NCBI RefSeq assembly: GCF_000499845.2
Contig: NC_023758.2
Coordinates: forward strand, 32,208,069 to 32,272,068
Reading direction: 5' to 3'
DNA from: Phaseolus vulgaris
Taxonomy: Eukaryota; Streptophyta; Magnoliopsida; Fabales; Fabaceae
DNA length: 64,000 nucleotides
Shown here: in pieces, positions 51,996 through 63,186 of the stretch
How the letters are laid out: each line of letters begins with the position of its first letter
Position numbering within the stretch: position 1 is the stretch's first letter
Program-made: the position numbers and the translations under genes
The notes under the pieces: model-generated
What the model saw: only the letters and a program-made list of their open reading frames with translations
What the model was told of the DNA's origin: nothing
The model's database searches: none

Positions 51996-53611
51996 ACAAT
52001 AATGCATGTAATATCATAATTTAAATATGAAAGTCTACAAAAAGTTTTATAAATATATGAAAAAGTTTTATGTCATTTTAAAGTGTTATACATGATTACC
52101 TTAAGGTGCATCCAAGTGAGTTTCTTTGCATTTGCACTTGCACTTCTCCCACTCGACATGTTATATCCAGAATAAGCACTGAAATAATAAGATTTCATGT
52201 TATAACACACACATAACTTTATGTAATGTAATGTATGAGTAATAAATTTGTGAATGTAATGTAATCATAATAGTTTGATAAATCTCTAATTTATATTAGG
52301 AAACATCATGCAAAATTTCAAAATTTTCTTGAAGTGTAAGTATGAGAACTAAAACCTCAAAATACTTGAAAAATACTTAAATAATACTAAAAAATAAAAA
52401 ATAATAGTAAACGAGAGATTTTTGGAATTTTGGTGGACCTTTTGGTTATTGGCCACGTGATTCGTTACCTCGTTTCGAGCATCTTTTATTTTTTACGCGT
52501 CTCCATTCGAGTTCTCTATCAAAAGTTATGGCCGTTTGAAGTTTCTTCATGCTAATTTTTGTCAACTCCAAATCTATCACTCTTCTTTTCAATGTCAGGA
52601 CTGCATCAAATATCCACTAAATGAACTTCCAACAAACCCTAAACTATTAACTAATCAACACATACATTCAAATATTTATTAAAAAATTTAAAACCCTAAA
52701 CCTTAAAAATACTAACCTTCTAGACCCAAGTCCGTGGTGGCAGCGTGTGGTAGAGGTGCTAGCGGTGTGCAGAAGGAAGGTGTTGTCGACGTGCGAAAGG
52801 TGTTGCCGACATGCATAGGTGAAGGGTTGGCATAAGGAATCGAAGGTAGTTGTTTGCTTGTGCACACAGAGAAGAGAAGACATTTGGCGACGACGCGAGG
52901 GTGTGTGGTGAACCGGAGGCTTTGCGTGGATAGAGGAGAGCTTGAGGAACGGTGTTGGCGGCAATGGAGAGCTTAGTGGCGGCGGCTATGGAGTCGCAAG
53001 CAACGCTCAATGGAGAAGAAGAAAGTGAGTGCAAGCGCGGGCTGGGAGGGTTTTCAATTATATTAAGTTTTATAACGACGATTCAATAGAATAATTGTCG
53101 TTATTTGTTCCCAAATTCTATTATTAACGACAGTTCAGTGTATCAACTGTCGTTAATTATGCTCAGCTTCATTTTTAACAACGGTTGTAGTGATAACTGT
53201 CGTTATTTTTCACCGAAAATTTAAAATAGTTATAGAAATGCCATCACGCTTTTTCTTGAAACTAGTTTTAAATTTCCAATAGAACCTTATGCTTGAAGAT
53301 CTGGATGTGGTGGTGACGTGGTCATCAGTCTCAAATTTTCTTGCAGGATTGTCTCTTTTAAGAGTAAAGTATTATATTAACTGAAATGGTTGATTTTGAA
53401 TATTGTATATTGATTTAAAGGTGAATAAGTTATTGAAAGTGTTGTAATTGAGAATTGAAAGTGTTTGAATGGTAATATAAATGAGTTTAATTGTATTTGA
53501 ATAGTTTTTTGAATTACTTGAAATGTGATATTTGATTAGAATTGGTTGTTTGATTTTAGATGATGTTTGATTTAGAAAGTATATATAAGTAAGGACTGTC
53601 ATTTTCAGTGT

Positions 53612-56027
53612 GTAGCCACTACTTAAATACTCGGTCAACCAGATTAAGATATAGGAGCAAATCAAGATTAACAAACAAGTTAGATACTGTCTTGACTGAT
53701 CGACTAGTAAGAGCATATATTCAAATACGTAATTACAAAATATTGAATCAATCATTAAATAAGTTTAAACATTGTTTCAAGCCCACAACCCGGGTCCAGG
53801 ATAAAATCATTTAAAGAGGTTCTATAATATCCTCAAATGATGGTTCTAGCTCGATATGATTGTTGATAGGGTTCTCCCTCTCCTTAGTTTCCTCCATGGT
53901 GAAATCGACATCCCCACCAATATACACTATACGCCATTATGCCACTTGCAGCAGGGGATTCAACATGGAGGGCTGTCGAGAGGAAAATGACCTTGCCTCT
54001 CCACCCACTTGAGTTGTCTTGGTCAGTCGACCCCTCTTTTGGCTGACTGAGGGGGCAACAGGAGCACTGGCGGGAATCACATCAATAGGAACAATTGGGT
54101 TGCCCTTTCCAATCACCTCAAAGCTTCTTATCTTCCTGTTGACCGCCTAACGCCTCAGATTATTCATAAAGCTTCCCAAAGAGGATTCATCTGAGTAATG
54201 ATAGTTGCAAAACACAAACGAAATTAAACAACATCAACATAACGAATACAAACTCAAACATAAGAAATCTGCATACCATTAAAATCCACCCATTTCTTGG
54301 ACGACCCGTATAATGCTATCAGCTCTCGAGTAGGTAACTTATACGGAAGTTGATCAAATACAACCAGGATCGATTGGTCTAGCGGTGACATGGATGACCT
54401 CGACTAGGTACCAAGCTGGGTCAGATTTTGGGTCTAATGAAAAGGGAATTTTGTTTGCCTTTCTGTATTATAAAAGTAATCTTGGTCATCTGACTCTACG
54501 AAGATTTTGAAGTATTTTCTTTAACGTTTTTGTATGAAGTAGTGAAAGCTACAAAACGAACATTCCTCGGTCGGCTCGATAAAGATAGCCAACTCACAGG
54601 ATTGCTCGAATGAGTACTATAATAAAACAAGAATGAATGTGGTGTGGGAATAAGAATGAAAATGTCACAAAGAACTCGGAACACCTGAAAGGCCGCTTAA
54701 GAGTTGGGGTGTAGTTGGGTATGAGCAACATTGAGGATCCGAAGAACCCTCATGGTAAAATCATCAAAAGGTAGGGTCATATGCAGGTCTGAAAAGAAGG
54801 TATTATAAACAAAAAAAAAAGTATTGGGGTGCGTTTTCTGGACCGTGACAAACCCGGTCGGTGTGACCACAAATATCAGCCATCACCACATCCGAAGAAC
54901 AATCGAGTTTTATGAAGGAATTCTTGGATAAATATTTATCTAAACTATTGGAATCCCTTAAGTTAGTAGGGATTTTTAAAACAAAAGAGTCGACTCACTT
55001 ATAACTCGGACCCTCGAACGATCAATCGACTGAGTGGTATGAACCACTCACTTTCCTTGCACTGCCAGATGCAGCACGAGTGACAGAAGACTTGACATTA
55101 ACAACACTATCAGAGGAATAGGAAGAAGAAGAAGAAGACATTACTAACCTGAGTAAAGTACAAAGAGTGAAAGAAAGATTGAAAGGGTCGGCACTTGGAG
55201 CATTCAATAAATCCTTTGAAAGCAAAGCGTAAACCCTACTCTATTCAAATGCACAAATATTTATAGGAAACTATGGAGGAGAGAAGTAAGTGTGTCCTCC
55301 ATTCGAAACCGTTAGATTCATATCCATCCAATGGTTAACATTACTCGACATATGAAACAACACTGCATCTCAACCGTCCAAGATATTTAATTGTACAGTA
55401 CCCATTCAAGCGGCGGCTCTTTCTTAAAAAACAAACGCCACATCCCTGCCAAACATTTAATGCACCTGATCATCACATTCCACCTCGAGAAGTGTAATGA
55501 TCATATTTGGCTCTTCAGAAATTAATTTCTTCGAGCCTAGAGGGCAAGTGTACCGGTCAATATCGGACGGACCAGTCTCGGTCCCTATGACTTACCGCCC
55601 GAGTTAAAGGATATAAACATGGTAAGTAACAACGGTTACGATGGTGTTGAATGAGTAAACCCACACTCCGAAATATACAAAAAAATATCTCTAACATAAC
55701 AAATAAAACCGATTAAACTAAAAGATACACCTCGTATATTATTAAGGAACCGCTATACACATCAGTTAACAACCGATATTCGGTCGATAAGGGTCAAGGT
55801 CCATAAACCAAGTACTATAAATAGAGCATTCTGAGAAGAAGCAAGGTACATTTTTGACATTCTATAATAATACATCTAAATCAAAGCACTGACTTGAGCA
55901 TTGGAGTGCAATCATAGGTACCGCCGACCGAGCGAACATCAACATGGAAGGAAGGAGACTTGAAGGAATTTGTAGATCACCGACACGTCAGCAATTGTGC
56001 AACCAGTTCAAGTACTATTTGGGCCCC
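53612..56027. mobile_element. Retroelement-derived insert inside the old LTR
   Basis: This stretch is GC-richer than its surroundings and replaces the 50450-51690 part of the LTR. Its right third (about 55490-56020) looks like a plus-strand LTR: a TATA box (TATAAATA, 55816-55823) and downstream words typical of legume gypsy LTRs ('gacttgagcattggagtgca', 'ggtaccgccgaccgagcgaa'). Its left part holds a decayed minus-strand reading frame (separate entry). Exact ends and target duplication were not found. Confidence 0.55.
53850..55225 (-). pseudogene. Degenerate PF04195-like 'putative gypsy-type transposon' ORF
   Basis: Minus-strand frames read MSSSSSSYSSDSVVNVKSS (from 55141; an upstream in-frame Met lies at 55225), then after frameshifts LPFDDFTMRVLRILNVAHTQ, LHPNSWAAFQVFRVLCDIF and PRNVRFVAFTTSYKNVKE (about 54770-54500). 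These follow the order of the plant 'putative gypsy type transposon' family (Transposase_28), which accompanies some LTR retroelements. A TATA box on the same strand (TATAAATA at 55265-55258) lies about 35 bases upstream of the first Met. Several stops and shifts mean no intact protein. The family call is from motif resemblance. Confidence 0.6.
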
Positions 56028-56339
56028 TCTTTGTCCATACTGTACATACTCTGTGATTTGTTTTGTGTTTGTTTTCTGTAATTTGTGGTGATCATGTTAT
56101 TTTACACGGGAGCAGATAAAATTGCACGTGATAAAGCTCCTCAGTGAGCAGTCAGATGATGAAATATTTTTATTTTAAATGTTTTACTTCTAATATTTTG
56201 TATATATATTAAAATTCCTACTAAAAAATATATATTTTAAGAAAAAATATAAAATATTTATATAAATTTATATGTTAATTAGATATTATATACATAATAT
56301 ATTATTAAATATAGATAAAATTAAGGATGTTACTATTTT

Positions 56340-59195
56340 AATTAATTATTGACTTGAAATAGAAAGGATTATTAAGATGAAATAATAAAAGTACAATTAG
56401 GATAAAATTAAAAATAAAGTGAAAATTGGATGTATTTTTAAAATATCAGGGTTGAAGTTTATGAAAGGATTCAACATAGTGCTCGGATTTTATTTTTTTT
56501 CTGCAATTCACTTTTTTTAAACTTTAAATTTGAATCATTCATATAAAGTATTATTAAAATAATCATTATTATTTCAATATTTTTGTATATATAATATTAT
56601 CGTTAAATAATTACGTGATCTATATTTTCTATGTAAACTATTAATTTAACATGACAAGTACATATAATAATTTTAGTTAAATTATATTTTTAATTCATGT
56701 CTTCAGAAAAAAATTATAGTCCCTTAACAAATTTTTAGTATTTAATTATTGTTCATAATTACATATAATCAGTCGTAAATACATTAATTTATATATACTC
56801 CTCTTTCTCGTCCTTATAATTTTCGATCATAGAACATTACTTGATGTAGATTTATTTGAAAACATTATTTTTTTAATCATTTATTACTTTTGTACGATGA
56901 AAATATATACATTTTAAAAAAAAATATTCAATTTAAATAAAAATTGCTGCTTAAAGTGTAAATTTTTGTAATTTATTCTTACAAGAAATTTTCAATCAGA
57001 TTCCATTAGTCATTCAACTACTCTGTGATTTATGTTGGGTCATTTCCGTTAATTGTATCTTTATTTCAATGTTTGAGTTTATTTTTCTCATCTACTCACG
57101 GAAATGCAGAAAAAAGAAAAGGGGGAATTGTTTGTACCGAGGCCTGAAAATGGCACGAGAGAAACATGACAATGAAAGTTGAAAAAATGTTTGGAAAACG
57201 AAAAGTAAAATATTAAAAAGTAAAAAAATAATATTTTTTTCATGAGTTTAAACTTTTTTTTTAGGTTTGCAAAGAAATTTAATTATATATATATTAATAT
57301 ATATATATAAATTATCATTTCAATTTTTTTATTAAGTATTAATATTTTTTTTATATTATAATAAAATAAATAATGAAAATAAAAAATAAATTTTAATTTT
57401 AATTATTAATATGAATTTTATTAATATTAATATTCATTTTTAAAAATTTATTTTAGTTATAATTTATATTTCTTACTTTTTTATATTAAATTATTTAATA
57501 ATTTTTCTAAAATTTATCACATCTATTAAATCATTCATCAAGTTGTTTCTACACTTTCTACTTTCCTTTCAAATTCACTTTTCAAATCCAAATAATAAAA
57601 AGAGGAAAAAGCAATAAATTTTAGTTCCTTATTTTTTTATTTGGTTTGGTTTGTAACCTACAATGTGGTACCATTTCATGTTCTTAAAAAGTAAATGTTT
57701 AAGTATAAAGAAAATCTATTCTACCAATTTTTAGTATATTATTTTAATTTTATAAATTAAATACTTCATAATTAATTATCTTTTAATGCTAATGTATATT
57801 TATTTTATTAAAATTAAATCAAGACTTTTATTTACTTGATTATACTATTTAATTAATTTAGTTTTTAAATTTTTATAAATTTTGTATTTTTATATAAAAA
57901 AATTATCCCATCCTAATTCAAACAAATAATCAATAATGAGTGTGATAGTCACTTTGATAAGGTAGAAATTATAATTATACTTTAAAAAAGTAGAAGTGAA
58001 ACATTAAGGTCAAGACCTAGCATGCACACATAACTAGTTTGTAATGGTTTGGAATGGAGGGAGTAACAGGAGTTGAAAGAATGTAAAAAGGAGTGGAACT
58101 GAAACGTCTTATCGTATATCAGTTGGTGCTGGCATATGCACATTATGACACCGCCAGAAAAGAATAATGCACCATGCATTTCATTGCAGTGTTCCATTTC
58201 TTCTTTTTATCTGTTAAAGCATCACAATGTATGCACACAAAAATAATCGCCATGAACTTACAAAATTGTTAGTGTGTTGTGTACACAAAATAACACTGTT
58301 TGTGAAGGTGTAAAAGCAGCAGTGAAAGAAAACAGTAAAAAAATGAAGTGTTGTAATGATGAGTTAAATTTAGATTCATGTTATGTGGAGAAATATCTTA
58401 ATGAGGATTAAAAATTGAAAATGAGGGAGTGAATTTAAGATGACTTGAAGATAAAGTGAAGAAAGTTAGGATGTTTGGATTAAGATAAATAGAGTGGAAA
58501 GTGTGAGAAAAGTTTATGAAAGTTTGTGAGTGATGCGATTGAAATTGTATTTTTTTAAATTAATAAAAATGTAACTTTATATATTTGCCTGTTTTTAAAT
58601 TATTAAAAATTAATTTTATTTATTTATTTATAAATTATAATTATTTTTTATTTAAAATCGTATTATAAATATTTGATAAAAACTTATTTTTATTATAAAT
58701 AACATTATTATTTTTAATTTTAATTTTTTAAATTAATATAATTATTATATAAATTTATTTTTTTATTATTAAAAATTATATTTTATTATTATTATTATTT
58801 ATGTTTATAATTTATTATATATATAATATGATTAATTATGTTATTTTATTTTATAATTTTAATTATATTTTTTATATTTAAATTATAATTCTGTTTTAAA
58901 TAAAAATAAAAATAATTTTAATTTAAAATATATGGATAAAACAGTAAATTAATATTAATTAATTAAATATATATATACATACAACTTTCTTCACACATTT
59001 GCGAAAAAAGTTTTGAGGGAGAAAACATTTTCAATTTCCGTACACTGAATAAGCGTTTTTCTCCTTCCAGAAACAAACGGAGCCTAAGAGTTGGCCTCTG
59101 CACAAGAGACACATTTGACCCTGCAAATGTGACAATGACGTAACAGAGTGAGATTGCGGTCGAATGAGCAACGCGAGCTTCAAAATAGGATAAAA
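56340..59195. other. AT-rich intergenic region
   Basis: No gene found. 56340-58960 is mostly AT-rich with long T/A runs; 57230-57480 and 58540-58970 are nearly pure A/T. The open frames at 57982-58197 and 58963-59226 have no recognisable content. Confidence 0.4.
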
Positions 59196-59199
59196 AAGA

Positions 59200-59765
59200 A
59201 TATATTACATCGGTTCTTAGAAACAACCGATGTAATATATATTTTTACTTAGAATGATCCATATTACATCGGTTAAGTCATCTAACCGATGTAATATATG
59301 ACCCATATTAAAAAAATTGATTTTTTTTCATAAAGAGTGAGTGGGTCATAAACGTCACATAAGTAACCACTTATATACACACGGGGTAACCATTTTTGTG
59401 TGTGACACTATATGTGGAGAAACCTACATCGGTAAAGTCATTTAACTGATGTAATATATGATTTTTACATTGGTAACCGATATAATATATGGTTTTTATT
59501 ATAAAAAAAATGATTTTTTTTCATGAAGAGTGGGTGACCATAAACATCACATAGTTAACCACTTACAGACACACGGGTTATCAGTTTTGTGTGTGTTAGT
59601 ATATGTGGAGAAACCTATATCGGTTAAGTCATCTAACCGATGTAATATATGATTTTTATTAAAAAATGATTTTTTTTCATGAAGAATGGATAACCATAAA
59701 CGTCACATAAGTAACCACTTATATACACACAGATAACCAGTTTTACGTGTATTACGAATCATATA
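59200..59765. repeat. Tandem repeat with ACATCGGTT palindromes (three units, 156-192 bp)
   Basis: Three copies of a unit share 'cataaacgtcacataagtaa' (starts 59347, 59539, 59695), 'gattttttttcat' and 'tatgtggagaaacct'. Each unit, and one extra site at 59207, carries the hairpin 'acatcggtt ... aaccgatgt' ('attacatcggttaagtca' with 'tctaaccgatgtaat'). The middle unit's hairpin is mutated (aactgatgt). This layout resembles subterminal repeats of CACTA-type elements, but no CACTA terminus was found. Confidence 0.8.
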
Positions 59766-62032
59766 TTATAATATAGAGTCACTGTCACATCCTCACCAAA
59801 TATCACGTCTGCAGCATCAATTAATACCACTCAAGTGATCTCAAATCTTAAAGGGTGTTAATAAAATATTTTTGATATCAGTCTGATATATTAACTAGGA
59901 TAAAACTAATCTTAAACTGTTTTAATGAAAAGCTGTGCTGGTTACTATAGCAGAAGACTGCATTTGAAAGAAAGAAAAAAGGGTGGCGAAGTCGTTAACG
60001 TCTTTTCGTTCTTCCACTGTTTTCCATTATGGAGTAAAAGTGCAGGTGCTTTCGTCTAGTCTGCATCATCCTGAGTGCTACACAGTCTTCAGCAGCACCA
60101 CTCTCCCATCTTCTGATGCACAATTATTAAACAAAACTATACTATCTTTCCACTCTCTTCCTCCAAACACTTTTGACCAAACAACATGAATTTTCAAAAC
60201 ATCCTCTCAGAACTCAACACCCTCTCTGTTGGTTTCCACATAAACAAGATAAAAAACTAAAAACATAAACAAAACCAAGACAAAATCTACATTTAACCAC
60301 AAAAATTTAAAATAATTCAAAAGATAACATTAAAAAACACATTCGATTATATTATAAATACTAATAAATATTTATAACATAAATTATTTAAATACATCTA
60401 TATTATATTTAGATAAGCATACTTATTATCTTTTAAAGATAATAAATTATGATTAGTAAATATAATTAGATATTTATCCTTTTTATTATAATACAATAAA
60501 TAATTAAAATAAATAATATTATGATAATGAATAAAATATTTTAAATTTTATTCTTTTGTAAATTAAATTATCTTAATATTTTGTAACTAATTTTATAAGA
60601 AAACTTAAATTCAATTAATTAAATTAGAAATGAACTTTATTATATTTTAACTTTTAAATTGATAGGTAGAAAACAAATAGTATATAATTTATAATTAATA
60701 ATTTGAATAAATTTAAATATAGTTTTTAAATAGTTTTTTATAACTTTTTCAACTTAATTAAATAATACTTCATAATTAATTATCTTTTAGTTTTAATTTC
60801 TAAATTATTTTTATTAAACTTTAACTAAAAATATTTTTGATATTTATTATATTTATCAATTAATTTAATTTTTTTTATTTTATCACATCACCCAATTCAA
60901 TAAATTTTCTACTCATCTTTCTTCACTTTCTCTTAATTAAAACAATATTATTTTTTTTTTTCTTTTCTCATCTTTCCCCAATCCAAAGAAAGTAATGTTT
61001 ATAAGTGGTTCCTTTATTGCATGTGAATGGAGGGGGGAAGTTAGGTTTTTCTACCAATTAGTTTGCTGTAATTGACTTTGTTGTTATTATTGGACTCAAT
61101 TTCAATGCTTCTGCTATTCCAATCACTACACTGTGTTTAATACAGTGACTACATGTTGTAATGTGTATCACTTCTACCAATATTTATAGAGTTATTGCTT
61201 TGCTGACAAAAATAAATAAATAATAATAAATGATGAAGGTGGGGCGAATGCCATCCTATAAAAGAAAGGATGAACTTGGGTTAGATTAATTTTTAAATTT
61301 GGATTAGAAATTATAAACCAACTCCATTTGTAAGTCAGATTAAGTTAACCAACAAAAAATTTAAAAGATAAAAAAAACATAAATATAAAGCATTCATAAA
61401 TTGACCGACTTAAGTAATAAATAAAAAACAATCTGAACATGACTTCACAATCATAAAATGTTATCTTGAATTATTCTAGCACTAATTCTTTTTAAATGCT
61501 TTCATCATGAGCTGAAGAAAAAAATATAAAATAAAACAAAAATAACATAAATTTCATATTACATTTGGTCCATGTTCATCCAACAATGATTAACTAAAAA
61601 ATTTATTAAAAAAAATGAAGGAGATACAATGTAAAATTCACTTAAATCACTTTCCCAATGCCGCTCCAAAACATTACACAAAAGCCAGGTAGCTAGAGAG
61701 CAATAAACAAAACCGCCATGCTAAATAGGATAATTGGGCCATTATGATGTTCTATTTAACTATATAAATGTATTGGACAAAAAGTCATTCTTCTGCGTGA
61801 CTCATTAAAGTAGATGGTGCGTTGCAGGTTGTGAATGCCATAGATTTCTCAGTAATCCATAGTGTATATTTTAATGCAGACTCCAACCTTTTTAATGTGA
61901 AGAGAGGATGAACAAAGAATACAGAATCGTGATCCAGCTGATATGTCGCTAGTGAATGTAAAACCTCACTCCCTTGTAGTGTCTTCTCCCATAAAATGTG
62001 TTGCCATGTTGTGCAGTGAGTGAAACAAGGTT
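59766..62032. other. Intergenic, no recognisable gene
   Basis: An open frame at 59983-60189 (MAKSLTSFRSSTVFHYGV...) has plausible codon texture but no family I recognise and no obvious continuation. 60300-60960 is AT-rich. The last 250 bases before 62032 are probably the 3' UTR of the CDK5RAP1-like gene. Confidence 0.4.
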
Positions 62033-62538
62033 CTACATGCTGCATGCAACAGCTTCTTTATTCAGATTATAGTAAAATGAGGTTAGTTTAGTTATAGCAA
62101 GTGCTTCACCAAAGAGTGATGCCCTGGTAGATCTTGTTATGTGAACTTCAACATAATCACCAACCACAGGATTTCGCTTTGTACCAACATCTTCCCTATC
62201 TACGATTGGCATATTGACGAACAACACCCGATGACCCTTGTCACTCTTGCCCATAAGCTCAGTATCTGGAGCTCTTCTATTGGGTCCTTCCACTAATACA
62301 AGCTGTGTGGTTCCAATCTGAGAGTCAAAACACTTCCCCGTACTCTCGCGGAAAGTCTCAATAAGTTCAGCCAGCCTCCTCTGTTTAATTTCCTCAGGAA
62401 CATCGTCAACATAATTTCTGTGGGCATGAGTTTTCTCCCTCATGCTATAAGCAAACATGAATGCCATATCATAACTAACAGCATTTACCAGAGTCAACGT
62501 CTCAGAATGGTCCTCCTCTGTTTCTCCACAAAATCCTG
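62033..62538 (-). CDS. CDK5RAP1/MiaB-like tRNA methylthiotransferase, last exon (partial)
   Basis: Radical-SAM methylthiotransferases of this family convert N6-isopentenyladenosine-37 of organellar tRNAs to the 2-methylthio form. This exon begins after an acceptor (ttaaacag) at 62538 with [14 protein letters not shown], the end of the radical-SAM core. It continues through [18 protein letters not shown] and [20 protein letters not shown], and ends with a TRAM domain (VNMPI ... [28 protein letters not shown]) and the stop at 62033-62035. The cysteine cluster that binds the Fe-S centre is upstream and not in the window. The intron to its right contains, within 430 bases, the 3' LTR of a copia element, so the upstream exons lie beyond 64000 if the gene is intact. 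Confidence 0.9.
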
Positions 62539-62966
62539 TTTAAATTGCAAAAGTATCACAATCAGAGGCTAGTTTCTTATGCGGTAAAATATAAGTGGTA
62601 AAGAAAAAAGTACAGGATAATAACTAGGTTTTGAGAACTACAACTACATAGTTAAACAATCTATGAGTACATCGTTCGTATACCACGAGTATTACAACGC
62701 AACATCAGTCGTATTTTATAGAGTAATGTCGGCTATATGGATCACACAACACCATAGGCACAATTATAAACCCATAAATTCCTTTCAATAATTTCCTGCA
62801 GTATCCTTTTAACAATTTCATAGGCCAAACAACCATGCGATACACCATCAACAATTCCAAAAAGAAATATATACCATATACTGGTGGTATGATATTCCTA
62901 AATAACACAAACAAAGAATTTGGTCGTGATGTTTGAAAATATTGATTTTACCTGTCCCATTTATTT

Positions 62967-63186
62967 TGTTGAGAAAAATTATTTAATAAGTGTTCAATAA
63001 TTAGTTAGACCTACTTGAATAAATAAGATGGAGGAAAAACAGTATATTCAACCTACACTGTTGTGCTTTTTATAGATGTATATATATAGGAGTTACAAAA
63101 TAAGGCAACGAACCTACCTTAAAACCTAACTCTAAAGCTGGGTAAATACAAAAAAAATAATAATAAATTAACATTTCATTTCAACA
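62967..63186 (-). repeat. 3' LTR of a Ty1/copia element (220 bp)
   Basis: On the minus strand it starts TGTTGAAATG and ends TCTCAACA, so the termini are the 5-bp inverted TGTTG/CAACA. A TATA box (CCTATATATATACATC) lies inside, and the sequence just upstream (GGGAAAG) is purine-rich like a polypurine tract. The flanking TATTT (62962-62966) would be the target duplication. Its partner and the 5' LTR are outside the window. Confidence 0.8.

Larger units (their letters stand above)
49335..53267 (-). mobile_element. CACTA (En/Spm-like) DNA transposon remnant, gutted and carrying a nested solo LTR
   Basis: The left end is CACTACTACAAAAAAG, a standard plant CACTA terminus. Both subterminal regions (49355-49625 and 53065-53210) contain inverted 'taacgac-ggttc ... 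gaac-tgtcgtta' motifs, the expected transposase-binding repeats. The right terminus is degraded ('ctttttcttgaaactagt' where TTTTTTGTAGTAGTG is expected), so its end is uncertain by about 10 bases. Position and orientation are also set by the interrupted LTR on both sides. A minus-strand remnant starting MSSGRSASASANAKKLTWMH (about 52160) may be the start of an element gene, but no transposase domain survives. 49690-51995 within it is a later solo LTR. Confidence 0.75.
53268..56334 (+). mobile_element. Old solo LTR, right part, with a secondary insertion
   Basis: It resumes with 'ttaaatttccaatagaac', matching 50190-50225 of the intact LTR, then 'gatctggatgtggtggtgac' matches 50240-50262. Homology fades at about 53610 and returns at about 56030 ('acacgggagcagataaaatt' versus 51747). 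The end GGATGTTACT is one base off the intact GGATGTTACA and is followed by ATTTT (56335-56339), equal to the duplication at the left end. The part between 53610 and 56030 is foreign and is described separately. Confidence 0.75.

Noticed and set aside
52668..53034. Two overlapping minus-strand open frames of 91 and 98 codons
   Set aside because: They lie in the leader of the CACTA element next to its subterminal repeats, have low-complexity Ser/His/Thr content and match no family I know.
59207..59700. CRISPR-like array of regularly spaced palindromes
   Set aside because: Plant nuclear context, unit lengths of 156-192 bp, and the spacers are themselves repeated, so it is an ordinary tandem repeat.
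59983..60189. Possible first exon of a plastid-targeted protein (MAKSLTSFRSS...)
   Set aside because: Ser/Thr-rich start is suggestive, but no continuation exon, splice donor context or family match could be found.
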